Made by a program: the position numbers and the translations under genes
Part shown: positions 37,301 to 44,509 of the stretch, piece by piece
How positions within the stretch are numbered: position 1 is the first letter of the stretch
Layout of the letters: every line of letters begins with the position of its first letter
The notes under the pieces: generated by a model
Seen by the model: the letters and a program-made list of their open reading frames with translations, nothing else
The model's database searches: none
Told to the model about the DNA's origin: nothing
Assembly (NCBI RefSeq): GCF_000218235.1
Contig: NZ_GL945017.1
Coordinates: forward strand, 1,236,982 to 1,300,981
Source of the DNA: Hallella multisaccharivorax DSM 17128
GTDB taxonomy: Bacteria; Bacteroidota; Bacteroidia; Bacteroidales; Bacteroidaceae
Reading direction: 5' to 3'
Length of the DNA: 64,000 nt

Positions 37301-37382
37301 AGCAACCCGCCATCACGATGATGCCGGTTGCCGCTATGAGAAGGAGGGTTATCTTATGAAGAGGCGAGCGAAACATATTCAT
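34311..37382 (-). CDS. porW: PorW/SprE-like TPR lipoprotein of type IX secretion
   Basis: 1023 residues. A lipoprotein signal ends at VMAGC (Cys27). The conserved start RWWKAFNARYNTYYNGAMAYVDG and many TPR-like helices (for example AFYHLFLLYSRKGQSTRAETYVDSL) match SprE/PorW. The C-terminus is disordered and rich in Gln, Lys, Pro and Thr. PorW is an outer-membrane-associated factor linking the PorXY/SigP control to T9SS assembly. Here it lies directly upstream of porX, with a small membrane protein upstream whose end overlaps its start by 29 bases, which supports joint control of secretion. Confidence 0.88.
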   Translation of the reverse strand: MNMFRSPLHKITLLLIAATGIIVMAGCSSAKNTASTRWWKAFNARYNTYYNGAMAYVDGSMEKENGNKDNYTAMIPLYTVGNKGSRELGKANFDRAILKAEKAIDRFSIKQRPQWNSNRQKTDRDREWLARREYNPFLWKAWMLMGRSQFHEGSFDNAISTFAYMSMLYRTQPAIFSKAQAWLAKSYIENGQAYDAEDVIRNSRRDSIPWQASKDWNYTLADYCLLTGDYQGAIPHLRNVIRYEMRRKQKAREEFLMGQVCQAVGRDKEAYRAYTKVIGMNPPYELEFNARIARTEVMGITKSDRMIAKLKRMTKSDKNKDFLDQVYFAIGNICLTRKDTLKAIVAYEKGNEKATRSGAERSTLLLKLGNLYWEKEHYADARRCYNAALGMTDQDNKAYRQLSERSTVLDELVPYTDAIHLQDSLQSLARMDERQRDMAIDRIIEALKKKEREEKRALQEQTAAQAQQNGENDPDMETSGQNRSTVQRPASNSQQSAEWYFYNSAAVTQGKLQFQRLWGKRENVDNWQRINKSIVKQASNDMTEMIDTQRDSLFNAQVQSDSVKRISGKAIDDPHQRAYYLAQIPLTPEQLKSSNDALADALFNSGVIFKDKLDNLSLSEKALRRLVRQFPNYEHKDNAFYHLFLLYSRKGQSTRAETYVDSLKAEYPNSEWTALLSDPNYASNARYGAHIEDSIYAATYDAFKADRYREVDANVTLSEKRFPEGANRDKFLFVGALGRLNEGDEESCMRGLNTLVEKYPGSEVSKIAGMIINGVKSGKRLRGARFDIGNIWAIRNKTLSDSAQLKAKPLSPERNTQFVFMLAYQPGSVNENKLLYQVAKYNFTSYLVRDFDIAIDDDNYLHRLRVSGFRNYDEALLYSRGLLAQTPILKLMGKARPFIISTENLPLIGVAYSYEDYKKFYDVHFAPIKPSTLQLLNEPESLMTEPQEPDSLQDDGLRNLQQSEEYEMPIHTEAQPQGMNPSIPQQKTTTPQTKKPAQQEKKTQPEKKKTFNIESEDYELEGF

Positions 37383-37740
37383 CTTTGATACTGTCGGGCA
37401 TATTGATGCCCCTGAGAATAAGACTTCGGTTCCACGCTTTCACTTCCTCGGGGCGTAGTGTCTCCAGCACTTCGGCAAACAGTGTGGTTTCTTCCTCATT
37501 GAAGCTGTCGGAGGCTCTTCCCTTGAAGGTGTCGAGCTCGTCGTCGTCGAAGTATTCCACGGGCTCAGTGGCTGCCTTCATCATGCATTCCTGCTCACAC
37601 ATCATGTTATCGGGTGTACAGCGGCTGCAGTCGCTCTCGCCGATAACGATCTCCTGGCTCTCACCCCGTCGGTAAGAGCGATAACCTAGCAGGGCGCAGA
37701 AAAGTCCCAGCACTATGAGGGATAGAAGCAGATACCACAT
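37354..37740 (-). CDS. Conserved single-span membrane protein with Cys cluster
   Basis: 128 residues from the ATG at 37740. One N-terminal membrane helix (MWYLLLSLIVLGLFCALLGY) is followed by a Cys-rich segment (CSRCTPDNMMCEQECMM) and an acidic EYFDDDELDTFKGR motif. I recall this type as a Bacteroidales-wide protein, sometimes misannotated as phospholipase; no catalytic motif supports that. The four cysteines could bind metal. It overlaps porW by 29 bases, so it may belong to the secretion unit. Confidence 0.7.
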   Translation of the reverse strand: MWYLLLSLIVLGLFCALLGYRSYRRGESQEIVIGESDCSRCTPDNMMCEQECMMKAATEPVEYFDDDELDTFKGRASDSFNEEETTLFAEVLETLRPEEVKAWNRSLILRGINMPDSIKDEYVSLASS

Positions 37741-37849
37741 TATTGTATTTCTAAATATAGAGTTATTGATTATTCTTATTAGCTTGTGTGAAATACATTT
37801 CTCCATGTCTGTTGCTCACGGAGAATGACTATTTGTCCCATTATGCACT

Positions 37850-39097
37850 TCACACTTCCTTAATCTTGAATCCCACTTCTCTTAGATCTTTCCAAAAGGT
37901 GGGATACGACTTGGAAACTACTTCGGGATGATTAATTCTTAGTCCGGGAATATTGATGGCCAAAGGTGCCATGGCCATGGCCATGCGGTGGTCTTCATAG
38001 GTGTCGATAGGCTCCATGGTGGCCTCATGCTGTTTGCCGTCCCACTGCATCTCGGTGTCATTGATGATCTGGATATTGAATCCCAATTTGTGTAGTTCTC
38101 TGCGCATGGCAGCCAGCCGGTCGGTCTCCTTGATACGTAGACTGGCAAGCCCCGTGAAGTGGAAGGGTACGCCGAGGCCGCAGCAGGTGGCGATGACGGT
38201 TTGGGCCAGATCAGGGCAGTTGATGAAGTCGTAAGTCAATTGCAAAACGGGTTCAAAATGTCGCGAAAGATTCACGGTGGTAAGTTTACCCGAGTGTGTC
38301 TTTGCAAATGTTGTCCTTACACCGAGCAGCGAGAAAATGTATTTCACCACGGAGTCGCCCTGCCGTGAGCTGTCCTCCAGCCCATCCATGCTCACGTGAA
38401 CTTTACCGATTGGGTAGAACGAGGCCATTTCATACCAGTAAGAGCTTGCACTCCAGTCGTTTTCGATGAGGTAAGCGGGTCCGCTGTATGGTTTGGGTTT
38501 CACCTCGATGATGTTGGGACTGGCCCAATCCACATCGGCTCCGAAGCCGTGCATCACGTGGATGGTGAGGTCGATATAAGGTCGTGAGACGATTTCACCT
38601 GTCAGGTGCAGGGTCAGTCCTTGTAGGGTCACGGGGGCGATGAGTAGTAGGGCGGAGATGAACTGTGAGCTTACATTTCCGGGTATCTCCAGTCTTCCTC
38701 CGAGTAACGGGTGCCCACTGATGCGGAGTGGCGGGAAGCCCTCTTCTCCGACATAGTCTATTGTGGCTCCCAGCATGCGAAGAGCGTCCACCAAGGCGCC
38801 GATGGGGCGGCGGAGCATTCGTTCAGAGCCAGTAATGGTGTGCTCTCCCTGAATGACAGAAAGATAAGCGGTCAGGAAGCGCATGGCGGTGCCTGCAGCT
38901 CCCACGTCGATGGTATCAGGCATATCGCTCAGAGCATTGATGACGGCACGCGTGTCGTCACAGTCGGAGAGGTTGACGGGCAACTCTCCGCCGCCAAGAG
39001 CATGGATGATGAGTGCGCGGTTGCTGATACTTTTCGAGGCTGGCAGGTTGATGTGTGCCTCAAGGTTCGCGGGAGGGGTAATTTCGTATGTAGTCAT
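37850..39097 (-). CDS. aroA: 3-phosphoshikimate 1-carboxyvinyltransferase (EPSP synthase)
   Basis: 415 residues. Substrate-binding motifs: LPASKSISNRALI near the N-terminus, DVGAAGTAMRFLTAY, the GNVSSQFISALL loop, RIKETDRLAAMRREL and YEDHRMAMAMAPLA. EPSP synthase adds enolpyruvate to shikimate-3-phosphate. It lies between the metalloprotease lipoprotein gene (24-base gap) and the porW unit on the same strand, so readthrough among them is possible. Confidence 0.95.
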   Translation of the reverse strand: MTTYEITPPANLEAHINLPASKSISNRALIIHALGGGELPVNLSDCDDTRAVINALSDMPDTIDVGAAGTAMRFLTAYLSVIQGEHTITGSERMLRRPIGALVDALRMLGATIDYVGEEGFPPLRISGHPLLGGRLEIPGNVSSQFISALLLIAPVTLQGLTLHLTGEIVSRPYIDLTIHVMHGFGADVDWASPNIIEVKPKPYSGPAYLIENDWSASSYWYEMASFYPIGKVHVSMDGLEDSSRQGDSVVKYIFSLLGVRTTFAKTHSGKLTTVNLSRHFEPVLQLTYDFINCPDLAQTVIATCCGLGVPFHFTGLASLRIKETDRLAAMRRELHKLGFNIQIINDTEMQWDGKQHEATMEPIDTYEDHRMAMAMAPLAINIPGLRINHPEVVSKSYPTFWKDLREVGFKIKEV

Positions 39098-39121
39098 GAC
39101 CTGTCTGTCTTTGATTTGTGG

Positions 39122-40273
39122 TTATTTGATAGTCGTTATCTTGATGTCTACCGGTCCGTTGATCGTGCCGGCTCTTGTCGTGCGGTACTTCTTCGGCCCT
39201 GGGATAAGGGGTGAGTAGTAGAGTACGTGGCGGATGCGCTGCTTTTGCTGGGGTGTGATTTTGAAACCCAGGCTGACGCTGTAGTCCATGATGTCTTCTG
39301 CCTGATACTGGGCGCTGTCGCATGCATTGCGCTTGAGCAGGGGCTCAAGATATTTTTGCTGATTTTGTATTTCGTATTTTAAATACTCCTCATATTCATA
39401 TCGGTTGTAGGAGTGAGTGTCGGCGCAGTAGTCAGTGTCGGCACACGAGTCAACGGGCTCCACACTGTCGTTGCCGTTTCCGCCCCGTCTCTCGGTGAAC
39501 ACGTGAAAGAGTCCGAGGTAATGTCCCAACTCATGAGCCAAAGTTATCACGATGTCGGTACTCGTATAGGTCTGCATTGTGTGTGTAGGGCTGGTATAGC
39601 GGTCGCTCTGGTAGTAGCCGCCCCCAGGCGCGGTGTTGGCATAGAGGCTGTTGATAGCCGAGCAGTAGGCAAACCGCAGGTTTGTTTTCTTCACGTTGGA
39701 CGTGGACAAGGTCTCCAGGCCTTCCAGCTCATGGTCTCCCTTGACCGACTGGGGCATGTGAGAGATGCCTAAGGTGGTTTGACCGTTGTGGGTGGCCTTG
39801 AAATTAAACATCATTATATTGATGTAGTTGTTGGGCTCCCATATGTATTTTACGTTGGTACCTGTATTGTCGGTCATGAATTTCTGCACGTCGATCGGAT
39901 ATTCGTCGGTGTATTTTACATAGTCCACCCCGGGATGGGCAAGGCGCCTGCCGCTCTCATCTGTGGTAGCAAGCACAAACTTGATGTTCACGTTCTCGCT
40001 TTGTCCGTAGATGCCGCCCTGGTAGACTTCATTGATATATTGCAGTAGATTGCTCAGCCGCTGATAGGGAATATACTGGCTGGGGTCGTTTTCGTTGTTG
40101 TAGAGCACGTGGAAGATGACAGGCAGCTCATAGATGTAGCTGTCATTCAGCTCCGTGGTGTCAACTTCCTTTGTGGTGTTTGTCGCCTTGGAACCATTGG
40201 CTATCTCTTCCGAGCTGGAGCATGCGGCCCACAGAAGGACCGTAAAGAGAAGTAGTATGGTGTATTTACTCAT
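39122..40273 (-). CDS. Zinc metalloprotease lipoprotein (metzincin)
   Basis: 383 residues from the ATG at 40273. A lipoprotein signal ends LWAACSSSEE. The metzincin motif HELGHYLGLFH, with three histidines, lies near residue 245. Several cysteines follow it (VDSCADTDYCAD, NACDS). The pattern matches the Bacteroidetes zinc-dependent metalloproteinase lipoprotein family. No T9SS C-terminal sorting domain is seen; as a lipoprotein it is probably at the outer membrane. Substrates are unknown. Confidence 0.88.
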   Translation of the reverse strand: MSKYTILLLFTVLLWAACSSSEEIANGSKATNTTKEVDTTELNDSYIYELPVIFHVLYNNENDPSQYIPYQRLSNLLQYINEVYQGGIYGQSENVNIKFVLATTDESGRRLAHPGVDYVKYTDEYPIDVQKFMTDNTGTNVKYIWEPNNYINIMMFNFKATHNGQTTLGISHMPQSVKGDHELEGLETLSTSNVKKTNLRFAYCSAINSLYANTAPGGGYYQSDRYTSPTHTMQTYTSTDIVITLAHELGHYLGLFHVFTERRGGNGNDSVEPVDSCADTDYCADTHSYNRYEYEEYLKYEIQNQQKYLEPLLKRNACDSAQYQAEDIMDYSVSLGFKITPQQKQRIRHVLYYSPLIPGPKKYRTTRAGTINGPVDIKITTIK

Positions 40274-40882
40274 TATCATGTCTTCTTGGACTTGCAAACT
40301 TACATAAAATTTGTGGATTTTACATCAGTTAGATAAAAAAAATGTGGGCACCTCGCAACTTTCCGCTTCAACTATGGGAAAAGGACGTGATTTCAACGTG
40401 TACAAAGATGTTTTCCTCTTTGCGTTATTTTCCAAGTTCTGTCCACGAAGTGCCAACTTTTTTAGGGGGGGGGCAGACACTAATCCAAAAGTTGAAGTGT
40501 ACACCAACATTCTCTAACCATTTTAATGGGACTTGATATTTTTTATTTGGAGTGTATTTTTTAACGCATTATACAAAAGTTCTTTTTTGGAAGGCAAAGA
40601 TGTCGGCGGAGATAAAAGGCAATGACTTGTTTATAATTCATGGGATTCTGATCGGACTTATGTCTAAAGACAGGGATGCGACAGGTATGCCGGAGGTTTT
40701 CCCCCTGTTCAGTAGAGTTGACAGTGAAGTACAAATTCAACACGGCCCCATATGCGTTACGGCACGGCTTGTCTGCAAATGTGATATGAATACTTTGGCA
40801 GGGAAGTGTAGGATGATAGAAATGCGTTCTGAAGTACGATTATTATACTTAGAGTAAGCAAACAAAAAAAGTATCGGAGAAA
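40274..40882. other. Gene-free stretch with a G9 tract
   Basis: No convincing gene. It holds a run of nine G at 40465-40473 and short inverted words CTTCAACT (about 40364) and AGTTGAAG (about 40489). A frame of about 85 codons from 40600 to 40857 has no protein-like motif and was not accepted. Confidence 0.4.
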
Positions 40883-40914
40883 TTTGGCGGTTTCAAATAA
40901 TCGTTGTACCTTTG
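40883..40914 (+). promoter_or_regulatory. Promoter of tRNA-Pro
   Basis: TTTG at 40883-40886, 20 bases, then TACCTTTG at 40907-40914; the tRNA begins 17 bases later. Confidence 0.65.
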
Positions 40915-40931
40915 CAGTTACATTTAAAGAG

Positions 40932-41004
40932 CGGGATTTAGCGCAGTTGGTAGCGCACACGTCTGGGGGGCGCGAGGTCGCTGGTTCGAGTCCAGTAATC
41001 CCGA
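40932..41004 (+). tRNA. tRNA-Pro (anticodon GGG)
   Basis: 73 bases. The acceptor CGGGATT pairs with AATCCCG, the D-arm is GCGC/GCGC, the anticodon loop is CTGGGGG and the T-arm is CTGG/CCAG with loop TTCGAGT. CCA is not encoded. The anticodon stem CACGT/GCGCG has an A28-C42 mismatch. The tRNA marks the left edge of a region rich in mobile-element remnants. Confidence 0.93.
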
Positions 41005-41013
41005 CTTTTAGTG

Positions 41014-41050
41014 AAGTAAGCGGTTGGGTTCCAATCGCTTACTTGTGTTT
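41014..41050 (+). terminator. Intrinsic terminator after tRNA-Pro
   Basis: A 14-bp stem (AAGTAAGCGGTTGG with CCAATCGCTTACTT, one G-T pair) and a 3-base loop, followed by GTGTTTT. Confidence 0.8.
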
Positions 41051-41102
41051 TAGATACGATCTGTCGGTGGCAAACGAGATCTCAGCAGAACTGCAAGCTT
41101 AA

Positions 41103-41334
41103 TCACAAGTTCGTTATACTTGCATCCCCAAGTAGTTCGGAAAGCAATTTGTTTTGTTCCTCTGTCAGTCTTACAGTTTGCTCTTTTTTTATTCTTCTCC
41201 GATTTGGGACTTCTAAGCTCCGATCTGGTTGATTTCAATTTCTCATTCGCTTCAGCTAAGTCGTTATTAGCCTTGTTAAGCTCACGTTCCAGTTTGGCAA
41301 TTTCCCTATCTTTTTCGCTTTTCCTTGCAGTCAT
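41103..41334 (-). pseudogene. Small coiled-coil protein gene with a frameshift at A7
   Basis: The ATG at 41334 opens a highly charged helical protein (EKDREIAKLERELNKANNDL, AEANEKLKSTRSEL). At a run of seven A (minus strand, 41183-41189) the frame changes. If one A is removed the chain continues EQTVRLTEEQNKLLSELLGD and ends at the TGA at 41103-41105, giving about 76 residues with a sensible helical end. In the unshifted frame it runs to 41050 with unlikely composition. The intact form would be a short coiled coil; the function is not recognised. Confidence 0.5.
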
Positions 41335-41501
41335 TCCCTTACAGTTATATATTGAATTAATACTATAAAGATACTGAATATCAGTGAGATAAGCAACAAT
41401 ATAATATATATTTACTTATTGATAATATATCATAATGCGCAACACACCATAAATAAGCCCCTTAAAACGGTTATGAAGTTATGAACAAACTTGACACCCT
41501 A

Positions 41502-42034
41502 CTTTCAAGTTTCGTCGCATCAAAACCACTGATCGGAGCGAGGGCGGATCGGAGGTAATCATTCCTATCATTCCTCCTTTACAACAGATATTGGATGAGA
41601 TAGTGGCAGAGCCCAAACGGGATACTCTCGTTTTCCCCAAGATCTTGGATGGAGTGACAACGAAGGTTGAGAAGCGTGTACGGACTTCGGCAGAGAACTC
41701 CAACATCCAAGACCGTGTGATTCGTATCTGCGAAGATGTACTGAAATGGGAAGTGCGTCCTTCTGGAACATGGTGCCGTCACTCTTTTGCCACCAATCTC
41801 CACAATGCTGGTGTAGACATCAACTACATTTCTGAGAGCATGGGGCATGCCTCGAATAACAACTCTGTGACTGAACTCTATATAGAGTACTATCCCTTAG
41901 AGAAGCAGATGGAATATAACTCCTTGCTACTGAATGTCGGCGACAAGAAGAGATCACGGAAGGAACTACTGATGGAGCAACTGTCATCAATGTCGGCAGA
42001 AGAATTGCAGAAATTACTTGCTAAAGCAAAATAA
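41502..42034 (+). pseudogene. C-terminal remnant of a tyrosine recombinase
   Basis: The frame is open from 41487 with RRIKTTDRSEGGSEVIIPI and continues to a stop at 42034. The catalytic C-terminal motifs are present: RHSFATNLHNAGVDINYISESMGHAS (R..H...H) and a final Tyr in SVTELYIEYY. The N-terminal arm-binding and core-binding domains and the first catalytic Arg are missing. It lies about 500 bases from tRNA-Pro, as an integrase of an element inserted there would. A C-terminal extension KAKAK-like helix follows the Tyr. Confidence 0.75.
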
Positions 42035-42110
42035 AAACAACAATTCTACGTTTAAAATATATCTAAAGATGGCTATTGGCCACCTTTGAAAACAAAAAAG
42101 CTGATAGAAA

Positions 42111-42408
42111 ATGAGGAAACTAGACCAGTTATACCAGAAATGGTTAGCTTTGCAGCCACTGACTGAGAGAAAGCAATATCTCCTGAGCCAAAGATTTACG
42201 GTTGATTATAACTTTAATAGCCATGATTTCGAGAGTTGTATCCGAAATGCTGTCTCTATCGGTGGTGACAGCGATACGATTGCTGCTATGGCAGGAGGAA
42301 TTGCGCAAGCTACTTATGGACTCCCGAAAGCTCTATCAGGCTTATTGCTATGGATTACTGACACCAGAGCTTCAGCATATTCTTGATGACTATGAAAAAT
42401 TGATAAAT
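42111..42408 (+). pseudogene. Fic N-terminus fused to ADP-ribosylglycohydrolase C-terminus
   Basis: The first 37 residues (KWLALQPLTERKQYLLSQRF and TVDYNFNS) match the start of Bacteroidetes Fic-domain proteins, which would continue NHIEGNTLTY. Instead the frame jumps to HDFESCIRNAVSIGGDSDT, then IAAMAGGIAQATYG, the C-terminal metal-binding motif of ADP-ribosylglycohydrolases. Shortly after, the frame shifts (about 42315) and resumes as LYQAYCYGLLTPELQHILDD. It is a deletion chimera plus a frameshift, so not functional. Confidence 0.7.
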
Positions 42409-42857
42409 ATGGAAACAAAAGATCCTTTCAATCTTGAGCGATTTGTAAAGATGCAGGAATATGACTATGCAACTGCACTGGAAGAAATGAAACGCGGGCA
42501 TAAAGAAAGCCATTGGATTTGGTGTATATCTTCCCCCAGTTGCGTGGTCTCGGTCACAGTAGCAATTCCTGGATCTACGGTATCGCTGATGCTGAAGAAG
42601 CAAAGGCTTATCTGGATCATCCAGTTCTCGGTAAACGGTTACGCGAGATAACGATTGCGGTATTGTCTCATCACGGAGAGGATATCTATCAGATCATGGG
42701 AAGTGGAATTGATGGCATAAAACTTTGCTCATCTATGACCCTCTTCGATGCTGTCTCTCCGAATGATATCTTTGCTCAGGTCCTCGCTACTTTCTTTGGT
42801 GGAAAACGGGATGTTAGAACATCAAACTCTATATCCACAACAATCAAGTATAAGTAA
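42409..42857 (+). pseudogene. DUF1810 protein, frameshifted
   Basis: The part from ATG 42409 reads KDPFNLERFVKMQEYDYATA and KESHWIW, typical of DUF1810. At 42523-42524 two extra bases shift the frame, and the protein continues YIFPQLRGLGHSSNSWIYGI, then DHPVLGKRLREITIAVL, to a stop at 42857. The 5' part is in frame with the glycohydrolase fragment, suggesting that the two were a single ADP-ribosylglycohydrolase-DUF1810 protein. Confidence 0.75.
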
Positions 42858-42863
42858 GGGACA

Positions 42864-42895
42864 ATCGGAACTTATATTAAAGAAAGAGTTCCGAT
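42864..42895 (+). terminator. 9-bp perfect hairpin after the DUF1810 remnant
   Basis: ATCGGAACT and its complement AGTTCCGAT flank 14 bases. There is no T run, so this is a weak terminator call. Confidence 0.4.
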
Positions 42896-42935
42896 GGGAT
42901 GGTATTCTTGGGTATTGGGATATCCCCATGAAAAG

Positions 42936-42980
42936 GTGTAAATGTAAGACAAGACAACGCGTTTTGTCTGACATTTACAC
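42936..42980. other. Long hairpin before higA
   Basis: GTGTAAATGT pairs with ACATTTACAC, and after one mismatch AGACAA pairs with TTGTCT, leaving an 11-base loop. The stem totals 16 pairs. It lies 21 bases beyond the higA stop, so it may end the higBA transcript or mark an element boundary. Confidence 0.55.
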
Positions 42981-43000
42981 ATCTTGCACAAATATAGCTA

Positions 43001-43342
43001 TCATACAGCTGCTATTTTTCTTATCCCCTCTAAGCGTTTAATGAAAGACTTATTTCGTTTAGCCACTAACATATCGTATTGCGCCTGAAGCCTCAGAAGA
43101 GGCTCTGCATCAATATCAAGTGCCTTTGAAATAAGAAGAGCCATCTCCGTATTTAAAGGTCGCTTGCCATTAAGCACCTCGTTAAGTTGACTATATGATA
43201 CACCTATCTCAGTGGCAAGTTTCCGTTGTGGAATGCCACGATATTCGATCTCATCCTTAATGACCTCCCCTGGATGCGTTGGCTCAAACGGCTCAAGATT
43301 ATTGGCTATCATATTGTCTTTTATTCCGTCAATGTGAATCAT
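43001..43342 (-). CDS. higA: HigA family antitoxin
   Basis: 113 residues. An XRE-type helix-turn-helix lies at about 38-75 (RKLATEIGVSYSQLNEVLNGKR), preceded by the HigA hallmark EPTHPGEVIKDEIEYRGI. It binds and neutralises HigB and represses the operon. It follows higB by 7 bases; toxin-first order is typical of higBA. The candidate operator is the palindrome at 43674-43690. Confidence 0.88.
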   Translation of the reverse strand: MIHIDGIKDNMIANNLEPFEPTHPGEVIKDEIEYRGIPQRKLATEIGVSYSQLNEVLNGKRPLNTEMALLISKALDIDAEPLLRLQAQYDMLVAKRNKSFIKRLEGIRKIAAV

Positions 43343-43349
43343 ATCTATT

Positions 43350-43667
43350 TTATTTATAATGGTTACTTAACTCAGTTATTTCACATATAGAGGCAATAGT
43401 CTCCCCATCTTTAACGAACTCCTCAAATTCAATTCTATATTGGTCATTGACTCTGACAGAGGAGAGCCCTTCCTTGTTTCCATGAAGGTGCTCATAATGA
43501 AGTGAACCATATTTCATAAGGCCAAGCACATTATCCTCTGAAATCATCAAATTTACGATTCGACCGTACTTTTTTATTATAGCAGGTTGGAGTCGATGTT
43601 TCTTGTCGCTCGATTGACCTCTTTCATAGAATTCCCTAAGGTACTCTTGCCTAAATGTTACTTGCAT
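43350..43667 (-). CDS. higB: HigB/RelE-type toxin
   Basis: 105 residues, the usual RelE-superfamily size. The fold signature is YGRIVNLMISEDNVLGL, HYEHLHGNKEGLSSVRVNDQYRIEFE and a C-terminal VCEITELSNHYK-like strand (here ICEITELSNHYK) with the final His/Tyr. HigB cleaves mRNA on the ribosome. Frame and motifs look intact, in contrast to its degraded neighbours. Confidence 0.85.
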   Translation of the reverse strand: MQVTFRQEYLREFYERGQSSDKKHRLQPAIIKKYGRIVNLMISEDNVLGLMKYGSLHYEHLHGNKEGLSSVRVNDQYRIEFEEFVKDGETIASICEITELSNHYK

Positions 43668-43673
43668 ATCAAG

Positions 43674-43691
43674 ATCTTTGTTGCAAAGATA
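43674..43691 (-). promoter_or_regulatory. higBA promoter and palindromic operator
   Basis: ATCTTTG and CAAAGAT flank TTG as a perfect palindrome (43674-43690). On the minus strand TATCTTTG (43684-43691) is a -7 core, so a protein bound to the palindrome would block it. higB begins 17 bases from the core. Confidence 0.6.
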
Positions 43692-43981
43692 AGGTTATTT
43701 TTCAATATTCACAAATTTGCGAATAAATTTCTTCCTAATTTTTTGCTTATGTTGAATCTTTATCGTACCTTTGTAGTCAAAGACAGGAACCGAATGAGCA
43801 GCGAGCGCCATCAAGTCTACTTGAATGGTCGAGTCGCGAGTGAGGAAGGCGAAAGCCAAGCCAAAGGAAGATATAGGAAAATCGACTTTTTGTTACTATT
43901 TCGTTACTTCAGCTATTCCTCTCACATCATAAAAAGCTCATAGTTAGGCAATTGATTTGTCTTGCAGACTTTTAATAATAA
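43692..43981. other. Stretch with a promoter core and an unassigned 49-codon frame
   Basis: TACCTTTG at about 43766 could drive a short frame from the ATG at 43794 to 43943 (MSSERHQVYLNGRVASEEGE). The end, rich in Phe, Leu and Tyr, does not resemble a known family. Probably degraded element DNA. Confidence 0.3.
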
Positions 43982-44496
43982 CTAAAGTTTATATTTGTTC
44001 GGATTTTGCGGTGTGCCCTTACCAGCAGGATCCCCCACGGTATACCCTTCGAGCACCCTTCCGCCCATGTCCTCGTGGTCTCGGTCTACTCCCTGGTCTA
44101 TTACCGCCACAGTTACGTATTCCCCATTGGTAATGACCTGAGCAGCGCTATAACGTCTGTATCCGGCTTTACTGATGCAATGATTCTGGGCAGCACATAG
44201 GTTTTCCCTCCATGATTGTCGGTATACAGCTGGGATGTATATTCTATCTCATTCTTGGCAAGTTTGGAGGACGGTACTAAGTAGCGGTTGCCCGACAGTA
44301 CTTTGGGATTCAAGCTGGCAATTCTTGCCACGGCTCTGCTTCTCGTGTCTGGTGCTTGTTTGGCATTTATCTGAATGAGCACATCACTTGTGCTGTCCAT
44401 GCTGAATATCACCATCTCGGACGCAAATTTGAAGCCTCGTTGAGCCGCCGCAAATAAAGGCAGCAGGCTCAACAACGTAATCATGAATCTCTTCAT
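43982..44496 (-). pseudogene. Truncated subtilisin-like (S8) peptidase
   Basis: From the ATG at 44496 a signal peptide (MKRFMITLLSLLPLFAAAQ) and a propeptide-like segment run to a stop at 44113. In another frame, from about 44108, VTVAVIDQGVDRDHEDMGGR carries the S8 catalytic Asp motif, followed by VLEGYTVGDPAGKGTPQNPN, then a stop at 43982. The His and Ser motifs are missing. At least one frameshift or deletion and a 3' truncation have destroyed the gene. It follows the lipoprotein gene by 13 bases. Confidence 0.65.
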
Positions 44497-44509
44497 AGCT
44501 TATCAATAC

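Noticed and set aside
40600..40857. 85-codon plus-strand frame as a gene
   Set aside because: Composition is not protein-like and there is no known motif; both strands are equally open.
41183..41189. Programmed -1 frameshift at the A7 run
   Set aside because: The required change is +1 (or loss of one A); the classical A-AAA-AAG geometry for -1 is not in the reading phase.
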